Positions 46,515 to 55,302 of a stretch of 64,000 nucleotides of DNA are shown in pieces. This stretch comes from Caprella mutica. Lineage: Eukaryota > Arthropoda > Malacostraca > Amphipoda > Caprellidae. Within the stretch, counting starts at the first letter, position 1, and every line of letters starts with the position of its first letter. The stretch covers positions 124,001-188,000 of the forward strand of contig CANNZV010000335.1 of the NCBI GenBank assembly GCA_947561585.1, written 5' to 3'. Made by a program: the position numbers and the translations under genes. The notes beneath the pieces are model-generated. The model searched no databases, was not told the origin of the DNA, and was given only the letters and a program-made list of their open reading frames with translations.

Positions 46515-46870
46515 TTAGGTACTGGGAGTAAATTTTATAGATTTTGAAACATACTTCCGTTCCTAAAGTAAATTAAACTCTGGGAGTAATTACCGTAGAC
46601 TTCAATACATACTTCAGTTCCTAAATTTAATCAAATACTGGGGGTAATTACCGTTGATTTTATAGCATATATCATTTATTATAGTAAATTAAATACTGGG
46701 AATTATTACCGTATATTTTAAAGTATATTTAAGTTCTTAAAGTAAATCAAATACTGGGAGTCATTACCGTAGATTTTATAATATATGTCTGTTCCTAAAG
46801 TAAATCAAATACTGGGAGTAATTACCGTAGATTTTATTTCTCAAAATAAATTAAATACTGGGAGTATTTG
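46515..46870. repeat. Degenerate 55-60 bp repeat, about 6 copies
   Basis: The unit is TAAATCAAATACTGGGAGTA plus ATTACCGTAGATTTTATAAT and a variable TTCCTAAAG link. Shares TACTGG..ATTACCGTRGA with 13101-13650 and with isolated copies at 19276 and 23440. Confidence 0.88.
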
Positions 46871-46987
46871 CTGCGACTATTGCTACATTTAAAATTGTAG
46901 ATGTATAAATAATTCTATCAGATAATTCATAAACTATCATCAAATAATTCAATCTATCTCTTTTTCTCATGTCCTATTAAGTTGAAG

Positions 46988-47130
46988 TAGGGTAAGTTCT
47001 GAGTTATCGGATGGTTCCCCATTTTCGATCATATAAAATTATATAATACTTGAAATAACGAATTATTTAAGATTTTATTCTTATATGATCGAAATTGTGT
47101 AACCGTCCGATAACTTGGAATTTACCCTAT
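46988..47130. mobile_element. Family A MITE, complete termini, no GTATC core
   Basis: Left TAGGGTAAGTTCTGAGTTAT with CCCCATTTTCGATCATATAA; right ATATGATCGAAATTGTGTAA, CCGTCCGATAACTTGGAATT and TACCCTA. One of the best preserved terminal pairs. Confidence 0.87.
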
Positions 47131-47714
47131 TTCTTCTAAACTTTTTTCATTCATGTTATTATTTTTCTTCTGACTAACTGACCTTTGCGTGATGAAGTTA
47201 ACAAAATTGTGTGACATGTCATGACAGAACTCATGCAACACACACGCACAAACACACGCACAGGTTAATTACCTCGCAAATTGTGTACCTGAGGACCAAT
47301 TTATTTCCATGTAGCGTGTACAGCTGCTCCCTGAAGTTATTAGTTCAAATATTCTATTGCTGTCTCGGGTACGTTACTTTGTATATGAAAAAAGAGGCTA
47401 CCTGAACTGTATAATATAAAACCAATGCATATATGAATGATCTAACAAGTTATAATGGTTTTACTAAAGAATTAATTGAATCTGGTTGATCCAATTTGAA
47501 TTGCAATCTAAAATAGCTCTGTATCACTGATACAGAGAGCTATCATTGATACAGAGGATTGTATCTATGATACACAGTTTGTAATTAATTTCGAACATGG
47601 AATACAATTTTGGTAAGCTGAAGACTATTATTTGAATACGTGATTTGAAATGAACTGTGTACTGTGAATGTATAACTATCGTAACTTCATATTCAGCACA
47701 ATAATTATCACATC
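47131..47714. other. Unique sequence with clustered motif copies
   Basis: No gene seen. GTATCACTGATAC, CTATCATTGATAC and GTATCTATGATAC occur within about 60 bp at 47520-47576, linked by ACAGAG. Confidence 0.6.
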
Positions 47715-47975
47715 CACTTCTCTTTGCATCCACATCTCATCCACTTTGCATCCACATCTTATCCACTTTGCATCCACATCTCATCCACTTTGCATCCACA
47801 TCTCATCCTCTTCGCATCCAAATTTCTTTCACATCTCCTCTCTTCCACTTCGCATCCACATCTCATTTCATCCACATCTTATCCACTTTGCATCCACATC
47901 TCATCCTCTTCGCATCCAAATTTCTTTCACATCTCCTCTCTTCCACTTCGCATCCACATCTCATTTCATCCACCT
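47715..47975. repeat. 21-bp C/T-rich minisatellite with higher-order copy
   Basis: The unit is CATCCACATCTCATCCACTT plus TG. A composite of about 118 bp (CATCCTCTTCGCATCCAAAT..TCTCCTCTCTTCCACTTCGC) occurs twice. Confidence 0.92.
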
Positions 47976-48449
47976 CTCGCTCTCCCTTCCTATGAATTTT
48001 AAATCCTCTCGCTGCGATTTATATTGGAGTGCCAACGTAAGGATTTGTAGGCTTGATGGAGTGTAATGAGAAAGAGATTGATAGGCCTATCTCTTTCTCT
48101 CGATGGCGCTACACTGGCTGTCTCCTTGCTGAAACATACTGTCCTATTAATTATACCTAGAGCAATGGGACAATTACACAATGCCAATTAAATACGGGAT
48201 GAAATTTTATTATTAAAAAATCGCAATATTAAAATATGTATATTGTGGTTAGAACAATAAAAAAGTATCATGGATACCAATTACTCTATGATACATGTGC
48301 CAAGTGTGTAGCAAAATTCCATTTAGTGGTGTAGTGTTATTTTTGTTGTTAGAGCATTGAAGAGAGTCTTCCTCTTTGTCAGATGATGAATGCAGTGTCG
48401 CCTCATTAGTTGAATGGTAGCACTGATACTGCATCACCTCTGATTAAAA
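47976..48449. other. Unique sequence, no gene seen
   Basis: GTATCATGGATAC occurs once near 48267. The short open frames on the minus strand lack support. Confidence 0.5.
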
Positions 48450-48580
48450 AGCACCTGGGATACTGCTCGAAAAATGCTATGCTTGGTTGCGATATTTCAA
48501 AGCACCTGGGATACTGCTTGACAAATGCTGTGCTTGGTGTCGATATTTCAAAGCACCTTGGATACTGCTTGACAAATGCT
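48450..48580. repeat. Repeat of about 58 bp with CTGGGATACTGC, 2-3 copies
   Basis: AAGCACCTGGGATACTGCTT plus GACAAATGCTGTGCTTGGT and GCGATATTTCA. Only the GGATAC half of the 13-bp motif is present. Confidence 0.85.
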
Positions 48581-48660
48581 GTGCCGTGTTTGAGTTACAT
48601 ATCCATATTTTGTTTTATATTTATCACCGTCCATTATCAGTATTTTATCAAATTATCAGT

Positions 48661-48850
48661 TAGCTGAAATTACGAATTATCGATCAGATCCAAATCTTCG
48701 GTCATATCAGAAAAACTATTTAAGAATATATATTTTATGAATAGGTATCCATGATACCTGCATGTTTCATTGATACCAATTAAAATTATTATTATTATTA
48801 TTATTATATGAGCGAAGATGTGGAACTGACCGATAATTTGTAATTTCCCC
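48661..48850. mobile_element. Family A MITE, complete copy with core
   Basis: Left TAGCTGAAATTACGAATTAT and CCAAATCTTCGGTCATATCA; core GTATCCATGATAC near 48745 with a decayed partner (TTTCATTGATACC); right ATATGAGCGAAGATGTGGAA and CCGATAATTTGTAATTTCCC. It lies only 67 bp upstream of the calsyntenin exon, so it sits in the branch-point region of the preceding intron. Confidence 0.82.
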
Positions 48851-48917
48851 TTTTTACATTATACACATCACATGCGTGGTCATTTCTAATGTAGCCTCTC
48901 TCTCTCTCTCCTTGCAG

Positions 48918-49078
48918 ATGGGCCTAGGTTTGATCTGGTACGCCCCTCAGAAGGGTACCATGGACTGGTGTCAGAGGACAGTCTTGCTGTGGAGATGCAG
49001 CCCCCAGTGAGGGCAGGCCCGGACATATGCGCCTTCAGCATCGTGTCACACCACACCCGCTCTGAAACACCATTTGTG
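48918..49078 (+). CDS. Clstn: Calsyntenin, internal exon (start of cadherin repeat 1)
   Basis: Calsyntenins are type I membrane proteins with two N-terminal cadherin repeats and a laminin-G-like domain, acting in neuronal adhesion and vesicle transport. This 161-nt exon follows a pyrimidine tract ending CCTTGCAG and is followed by the donor GTGAGT. It starts with two bases of a split codon and encodes 53 residues, including GYHGLVSEDSLAVEM (from residue 12), GPDICAFSIVSHH (residue 33) and SETPFV at the end. From family knowledge, the YHG(I/L)V start, the (E/D)ICGF-like cysteine block and a PF(D/V) end mark the first cadherin repeat of calsyntenins. The downstream exon continues the domain in phase 0. 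Other frames have stops. The preceding exon with the signal peptide was not found. The symbol is by family only. Confidence 0.85.
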
Positions 49079-49084
49079 GTGAGT

Positions 49085-49478
49085 GCTAGAATGTGTGTGT
49101 TTGAGCTAGAACGTGTGTGTTTGAGCTAGAACGTGTGTGTTTGAACTAGAACGTGTGTGTTTGAACTAGAACGTGTGTGTTTGAGCTAGAACGTGTGTGT
49201 TTGAACTAGAACGTGTGTGTTTGAGCTAGAACGTGTGTGTTTGAACTAGAACGTGTGTGTTTGAACTAGAACGTGTGTGTTTGAGCTAGAACGTGTGTGT
49301 TTGAACTAGAACGTGTGTGTTTGAACTAGAACGTGTGTGTTTGAGCTAGAACGTGTGTGTTTGAACTAGAACGTGTGTGTTTGAGCTAGAACGTGTGTGT
49401 TTGAACTAGAACGTGTGTGTTTGAACTAGAACGTGTGTGTTTGAGCTAGAACGTGTGTGTTTGAACTAGAACGTGTAT
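49085..49478. repeat. 20-bp minisatellite at the splice donor, about 20 copies
   Basis: The unit is GCTAGAACGTGTGTGTTTGA, with G/A alternation (GAGCTAG, GAACTAG). The first copy has AATG for AACG and starts inside the donor region GTGAGTGCTAG. Confidence 0.95.
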
Positions 49479-49491
49479 GGTGTCAGACCCA

Positions 49492-49625
49492 TAGAATTAG
49501 TGGTTTCAAACCACTCCATTAGTGATTTCAAACCACTTAATTAGTGGTTTCAAACCACTGCATTAGTGGTTTCAAACCACTGCATTAGTGGTTTCAAACC
49601 ACTGCATTAGTGGTTCCAAACCACT
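49492..49625. repeat. 22-bp palindromic minisatellite, about 6 copies
   Basis: The unit is CATTAGTGGTTTCAAACCAC plus TG. Each unit contains AGTGGTTT-C-AAACCACT, a 17-bp odd palindrome. The last copy has TTCC. Confidence 0.95.
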
Positions 49626-49799
49626 CCACTCCCTCTCTCACTTCTCCTTACCATCCCAGTTACATTTCTCACCAGTTTCCCTAATTCGCTGTTATAACGT
49701 TCATTAATTCTTTATGCAGTCTTTAATGAGGGCAGCCAGGCTTCCAACTTTAATTAGGGTGACTGCCGTGGCTTCCAATTGTCTCAACTACCATGAATA

Positions 49800-50098
49800 A
49801 CTTATACACATTTAATCTCTTTAATCTCTGCATGATTATTTAATTTATGCATGCCTATTTAATCCCTCTTAATCATTCCTATTTAATCTCTTAATCATTC
49901 CTATTTAATCTCTTAACCATACCTATTTAATCCCTCTCAATCATTCCTATTTAATCATTCTTAATCATACCTATTTAATCCCTCTTAACCATACCTATTT
50001 AATCCCTCTCAATCATTCCTATTTAATCCCTCTTAATCATTCCTATTTAATCCCTCTTAATCATTCCTATTTAATCCCTCTTAATCATTCCTATTAAT
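49800..50098. repeat. 24-bp minisatellite, about 11 copies
   Basis: The unit is CCTATTTAATCCCTCTTAAT plus CATT, with shorter CTCTTAATCATT variants on the left. Confidence 0.93.
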
Positions 50099-50194
50099 CC
50101 CCCCAAAGTTGCCAATGGATGACACTACTTCGTCTAGAGATGCAACTTTAAATTAGTTAGATTGAGTTCTTCTGATTAAGAGATGATTAAAGCA

Positions 50195-51035
50195 CAGCTG
50201 CGATTGCACTCCGTTGGAGTAGTGATTATAAGCCTGACTCCATTGGAGTAGTGATTATAAGCCTGACTCCATTGGAGTAGTGACCATAAGCCTGACTCCA
50301 TTGGAGAAGTGACCATAAGCCTGACTCCATTGGAGTAGTGACCATAAGCCTGACTCCATTGGAGTAGTGACTATAAACCTGACTCCATTGGAGTAGTGAC
50401 TATAATCCTGACTCCATTGGAGTAGTGATTATAAGCCTGACTCCATTGGAGTAGTGACTATAAGCCTGACTCCATTGGAGTAGTGACTATAAGCCTGACT
50501 CCATTGGAGTAGTGACTATAATCCTGACTCCATTGGAGTAGTGATTATAAGCCTGACTCCATTGGAGTAGTGACTATAAGCCTGACTCCATTGGAGTAGT
50601 GATTATAAGCCTGACTCCATTGGAGTAGTGATTATAAGCCTGACTCCATTGGAGTAGTGACTATAAGCCTGACTCCATTGGAGTAGTGATTATAAGCCTG
50701 ACTCCATTGGAGTAGTGATTATAAGCCTGACTCCATTGGAGTAGTGACTATAATCCTGACTCCATTGGAGTAGTGACTATAAGCCTGACTCCATTGGAGT
50801 AGTGACTATAATCCTGACTCCATTGGAGTAGTGACTATAAGCCTGACTCCATTGGAGTAGTGACTATAAGCCTGACTCCATTGGAGTAGTGACTATAAGC
50901 CTGACTCCATTGGAGTAGTGATTATAAGCCTGACTCCATTGGAGTAGTGACTATAAGCCTGACTCCATTGGAGTAGTGACTATAATCCTGACTCCATTGG
51001 ATTAGTGACTATAATCCTGACTCCATTGGAGTAGT
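50195..51035. repeat. 29-bp palindromic minisatellite, about 29 copies
   Basis: The unit is CTGACTCCATTGGAGTAGTG plus ACTATAAGC. It contains the odd palindrome ACTCCA-T-TGGAGT. Variants ATTATAAG, ACCATAAG and ACTATAAT are interspersed. Confidence 0.96.
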
Positions 51036-51210
51036 AGTGCCTGACTCCTTCACACCTGTAGTGCCTGACTCCTTCAGACCTGTAGTGCCTGACTCCTTCA
51101 GGCCTGTAGTGCCTGACTCCTTCAGGCCTGTAGTGCCTGACTCCTTCAGACCTGTAGTGCCTGACTCCTTCAGACCTGTAGTGCCTGGTTCCTTCAGACC
51201 TGTAGTGCCT
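51036..51210. repeat. 24-bp minisatellite, about 7 copies, fused to previous array
   Basis: The unit is GTAGTGCCTGACTCCTTCAG plus ACCT. It shares CCTGACTCC and GTAGTG with the 29-bp unit it adjoins, so it probably derives from it. Confidence 0.94.
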
Positions 51211-51334
51211 GTATAAGGTCTCTCCAACTATCGAAAAGAATTCAATTGGAGTTCTTAATTGAAAAAGTTGAGGCGATTGTTCAGGAGGTGTGCATATGAA
51301 CTGATGTGTCTGGCCTTAAGTTCTTAGGGTGTAT

Positions 51335-51515
51335 GTTACGAATTATGGCACAGCTACACATTACCGATCATATAAGGGAAAATATGATTCAACTTTTTAA
51401 CTCGTTATTTTAATTGGTATCCATGATATCAACTGACTCTTTAAAATGTTAGATTGGATATTTTTCTTATATGATCTATATTGTAAAACTATGCGATAAC
51501 TCGTAACTTACCCCA
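51335..51515. mobile_element. Family A MITE inside the calsyntenin intron
   Basis: Left TAGGGTGTATGTTACGAATT; right CTTATATGATCTATATTGTA, ATGCGATAACTCGTAACTTA and CCCC. A core remnant GGTATCCATGATATCA lies near 51417. Confidence 0.82.
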
Positions 51516-51719
51516 GAATGTATTTTCACCAACATGTTGCATGTAGTTGTGTGAATACAGTCAATGCTCCTAATTTAGCTATGCAAAATAAGTAGGTTCA
51601 CTGTGCAGTTATTTGTTCCATCACTAAAGTATGTTTCATTCGAAAATCTTTAGATGAAATTACTGCTTTACCTTTATTTTAATTAGAATAAATAAAGTGT
51701 GGGTAGTTTCACAAATGAA

Positions 51720-52995
51720 CATTTAACAATATCTGTCATTTAACACTATCTCTCTCATTCAACACAATCTATCTCATTCAACAATATCTGTCTCATTTAA
51801 CTCTATCTGTCTCATTCAACACTATCCGTCTCATTTAAATCTATCTGTCTCATTTAACTCTATCTGTCTTATTTAACTCTATCTCTCTCATTTAACACTA
51901 TCCGTCTCATTTAAATCTATCTGTCTCATTTAACTCTATCTGTCTCATTTAAATCTATCTGTCTCATTTAACACTATCCGTCTCATTTAAATATATCTCT
52001 CTCATTTAACACTATCCGTCTCATTTAAATCTATCTGTCTCATTTAACTCTATCTGTCTTATTTAACTCTATCTCTCTCATTTAACACTATCCGTCTCAT
52101 TTAAATCTATCTGTCTCATTTAACTCTATCTGTCTCATTTAAATCTATCTGTCTCATTTAACACTATCCGTCTCATTTAAATCTATCTCTCTCATTTAAC
52201 ACTATCCGTCTCATTTAAATCTATCTGTCTCATTTAAATCTATCTGTCTCATTTAACTCTATCTGTCTTATTTAAATCTATCTGTCTCATTTAACTCTAT
52301 CTGTCTCATTCAACACTATCCGTCTTATTTAAATCTATCTGTCTCATTTAACACTATCTGTCTTATTTAAATCTATCTGTCTCATTTAACACTATCCGTC
52401 TCATTTAAATCTATCTGTCTCATTTAACTCTATCTGTCTCATTCAACACTATCCGTCTTATTTAACACTATCTGTCTCATTCAACACTATCTGTCTTATT
52501 TAACTCTATCTGTCTCATTTAACTCTATCTATCTTATTTAACTCTATCTATCTTATTTAAATCTATCTGTCTCATTTAACACTATCTGTCTCATTTAACA
52601 CTATCTGTCTCATTTAACACTATCTGTCTTATTTAATAAATCTATCTGTCTCATTTAACACTATCTGTCTTATTTAATAAATCTATCTGTCTCATTTAAC
52701 ACTATCTGTCTTATTTAATAAATCTATCTGTCTCATATAACACTATCTGTCTTATTTAATAAATCTATCTGTCTCATTTAACACTATCTGTCTTATTTAA
52801 TAAATCTATCTGTCTCATTTAACACTATCTGTCTTATTTAATAAATCTATCTGTCTCATTTAACACTATCTGTCTTATTTAATAAATCTATCTGTCTCAT
52901 TTAACACTATCTGTCTTATTTAAATCTATCTGTCTCATTTAACACTATCTGTCTCTCTTTATCTCTCTCATTTAACACTACCTGTCTCATTCCAT
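51720..52995. repeat. About 19-bp minisatellite ending at the splice acceptor, about 65 copies
   Basis: Units are CTATCTGTCTCATTTAACA, CTATCTGTCTCATTTAAAT and CTATCCGTCTTATTTAACT in ordered runs. A block of 190 bp (10 units) recurs at 51841 and 52031 in the same variant order. On the right a 40-bp double unit (TTATTTAATAAATCTATCTG) expands about 7 times. The last copies run into TCCATGTGTTTCAG, the acceptor at 53004. Confidence 0.95.
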
Positions 52996-53004
52996 GTGTT
53001 TCAG

Positions 53005-53132
53005 ATTCGTCTCAAAGAGCCAGGTTCGGGTTTGGCTGAGATAGTCGCTACTCACCCACTGAACTGTGAACAGAGGAAGAACTACCACTTCTCTATTGCT
53101 GCACAGTCCTGTGATGGAGTCATGAGTCAGAG
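53005..53132 (+). CDS. Clstn: Calsyntenin, next internal exon (end of cadherin repeat 1)
   Basis: This 128-nt exon lies between CATGTGTTTCAG and GTGAGTCA. It encodes 42 residues in phase 0 plus two bases (AG) of the next codon. IRLKEPGSGLAEIVATHPLN (residues 1-20) is followed by CEQRKNYHFSIAAQSCDGVM (21-40). In the family, a strand ending in a (D/N)CE block, a K-x-Y-x-F-x-I strand and a (Y/S)(D)CDG/CG turn follow in this order, matching L-N-C-E, NYHFSIAA and SCDG here. It continues the exon at 48918-49078. The exon that should start cadherin repeat 2 was not found within the remaining 10.9 kb. Confidence 0.85.
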
Positions 53133-53224
53133 GTGAGTCAGGGGGCAATTCATTGTGAGTCATAAGCGACTCGTGACTCAGGGGTACATTTTCTAACATA
53201 AACCTTCTCTTTGTTGTATTAAGA

Positions 53225-53397
53225 AGGGTTGTGACAATATGCTTTTAAAATTCCTGAAAATATTATAGACAGAGAGAATTATAAACAGTATTGAGTGGTT
53301 CTACACTAGCGGTATATATATAGTATTCGATACCATTTCATTTCGTCTGTGATATTCTTAAGATCTATGATTTTAGAAAGCTTATTGTCACAACCCC
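53225..53397. mobile_element. Family D TIR element, copy 2
   Basis: AGGGTTGTGACAATATGCTT and AAGCTTATTGTCACAACCCC are inverted repeats of about 28 bp with mismatches. Internal GAGTGGTTCTACACTAGCGG and GTATTCGATACCATTTCATT are shared with copies at 24507 and 55139. It starts 92 bp after the calsyntenin donor. Confidence 0.82.
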
Positions 53398-53714
53398 CAA
53401 TTCTAAAGCCTCACTATTAAAACGTTTCCCTGTAATCTAGTGGTAATAAGTGTCAACTCCACGGTGTTCCTCACCACCATTCACACTCCTCACAATGTCC
53501 TACAGATTATATTAGTGTGTGTCCAATACTCAATGGTGCTAAGCTATTAATTCACTGCCTGGCAACTCATTAGTCAGGTAACTGTTACTTTGAAATAATT
53601 TCCGTAGCCAAGATACATACCCTCTTGTATCTAGGATACAGTTACTTGTATTTAATAGGTGTGTGATTTATATTAGAGTGATGTTGTATATGAAAAATGA
53701 TTATAATCGCTTTC

Positions 53715-54520
53715 CATTTCCCACTGCACTCTATTTCCCCCTCCACTTCACTCCACTCTATTTCCCCCTCCACCTCACTCCACTCTATTTCCCCCTCCAC
53801 CTCACTCCACTCTATTTCCCCCTCCACCTCACTCCACTCTATTTCCCCCTCCACCTCACTCCACTCCCCCTCCACTCCATTTCCCACTCCACTCCCCCTC
53901 CACTCCATTTCCCACTCCACTCTATTTCCCCCTCCACCTCACTCCACTCTATTTCCCCCTCCACCTCACTCCACTCTATTTCCCCCTCCACCTCACTCCA
54001 CTCTATTTCCCCCTCCACCTCACTCCACTCTATTTCCCCCTCCACCTCACTCCACTCCCCCTCCACTCCATTTCCCACTCCACTCCCCCTCCACTCCATT
54101 TCCCACTCCACTCTATTTCCCCCTCCACCTCACTCCACTCCCCCTCCACTCCATTTCCCACTCCACTCTATTTCCCACTCCACTCTATTTCCCACTCCAC
54201 TCTATTTCCCACTCCACTCTATTTCCCACTCCACTCTATTTCCCACTCCACTCTATTTCCCACTCCACTCTATTTCCCACTCCACTCTATTTCCCACTCC
54301 ACTCTATTTCCCACTCCACTCTATTTCCCACTCCACTCTATTTCCCACTCCACTCTATTTCCCACTCCACTCTATTTCCCACTCCACTCTATTTCCCACT
54401 CCACTCTATTTCCCACTCCACTCTATTTCCCACTCCACTCCATATCCCACTCCACTCCATATCCCACTCCACTCCATATCCCACTCCACTCTCTTTCCCA
54501 CTCCACTCCATTTCTTCAGT
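53715..54520. repeat. Pyrimidine-rich minisatellite with a 191-bp higher-order unit
   Basis: Left half: five copies of CACTCTATTTCCCCCTCCAC plus CTCACTC followed by a CCCCTCCACTCCATTTCCCA block; the whole set occurs twice at a 191-bp offset. Right half: about 18 copies of the 17-bp CCACTCTATTTCCCACT. Long open frames on both strands (for example 388 residues) are shadows. Nearly pure pyrimidine over 800 bp. Confidence 0.95.
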
Positions 54521-54607
54521 AAGTTCACCTGCCAATACGTCAATAGGTATCAACCTTTAAGTCTCAAGTGCTCTCACGGAACTTCCTACGGTATCCCCTC
54601 TCTATCG

Positions 54608-54790
54608 GTAGCCCTGATACCTCTATTGAGAGTGTGTAGCCCTGATACCTCTGCATTAGCATTTTTTAGCCCTGATACCTCTGCATTGAGAGTGTGTAGC
54701 CCTGATGCCTCTGCATTGAGAGTGTGTAGCCCTGATACCTCTGCATTGAGAGTGTGTAGCCCTGATACCTCTGCATTGAGAGTGTGTAAC
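54608..54790. repeat. 30-bp array of GTAGCCCTGATAC, about 6 copies, merging into a MITE core
   Basis: The unit is GTAGCCCTGATACCTCTGCA plus TTGAGAGTGT. The last unit changes smoothly into GTAACCGTGATACCTGCAAG, the left half of the palindromic core of the MITE at 54787. Confidence 0.93.
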
Positions 54791-54908
54791 CGTGATACCT
54801 GCAAGTATCACGGTTACCAATTAAAATAACAGTTAGATAATAATCATTATATACTCCTGATTATGATCGAAGATGTAGAACAGTCCGATTACTCATAACT
54901 TACCCCCT
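54787..54908. mobile_element. Family A MITE, right half with core
   Basis: Core GTAACCGTGATACC-TGCA-AGTATCACGGTTAC, then ATTATGATCGAAGATGTAGA, CAGTCCGATTACTCATAACT and TACCCCC. The left arm is replaced by the 30-bp array. Confidence 0.82.
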
Positions 54909-55138
54909 AACTAATTAGTTCAAAGTTTAACTTCCCGACCTTTTCTTTATGAAGTAAAATTAAAAGATCCATCGAGTGGTAGCCAGTAAATCTTTGGGAA
55001 GTATGATCTCCCGGGCCCATCTATCACAGGGGGGGGGGATGGTACCCCCTTATGGACCCTCACCCCCTTGAGGGGATCAGAAGTGCTGAAGAGTTATTGG
55101 TTGAGTGTGAGCATGAAAGGGTATTATTACTCATATAT
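54909..55138. other. Unique sequence with G/C-rich patch
   Basis: A G tract near 55029-55037 is flanked by CCCCCTTATGG and CACCCCCTTGAGGGG. No gene seen. Confidence 0.5.
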
Positions 55139-55302
55139 AGGTTGTCACAATATGCTTTTAAAATCATAGAAAATATCATAGACAGAGAGAATTAAAGAGC
55201 ATTGAATCGTTCTAAAATAGCCATTTATAGTATTCGATACCATTTCATCTCGTCTGTGATATTCTTAAGATCTATGATTTTGAAGCCTATTGTCACAACC
55301 CC
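55139..55302. mobile_element. Family D TIR element, copy 3
   Basis: AGGTTGTCACAATATGCTTT and AAGCCTATTGTCACAACCCC bound the element. ACTCAT lies just before the left end region (ACTCATATAT) and again directly after the right end (ACTCATGTAA), a possible 6-8 bp target duplication that would fit a hAT-type element. Confidence 0.8.

Larger units (their letters stand above)
49079..53004 (+). other. Calsyntenin intron, 3926 bp, mostly minisatellites
   Basis: GT at 49079 and AG at 53003-53004 with phase 0 on both sides. Six successive tandem arrays plus one MITE fill most of it: 20-bp, 22-bp, 24-bp, 29-bp, 24-bp and about 19-bp units. The first array begins about 6 bases after the donor. The last runs to about 15 bases before the acceptor, so its CTGTCTCATTTAACA units supply the branch-point and pyrimidine context. 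Confidence 0.83.

Noticed and set aside
53663..54829. A 388-residue proline/serine/leucine-rich frame
   Set aside because: It lies inside a pyrimidine minisatellite and overlaps frames on both strands. No promoter, splice sites or domain.
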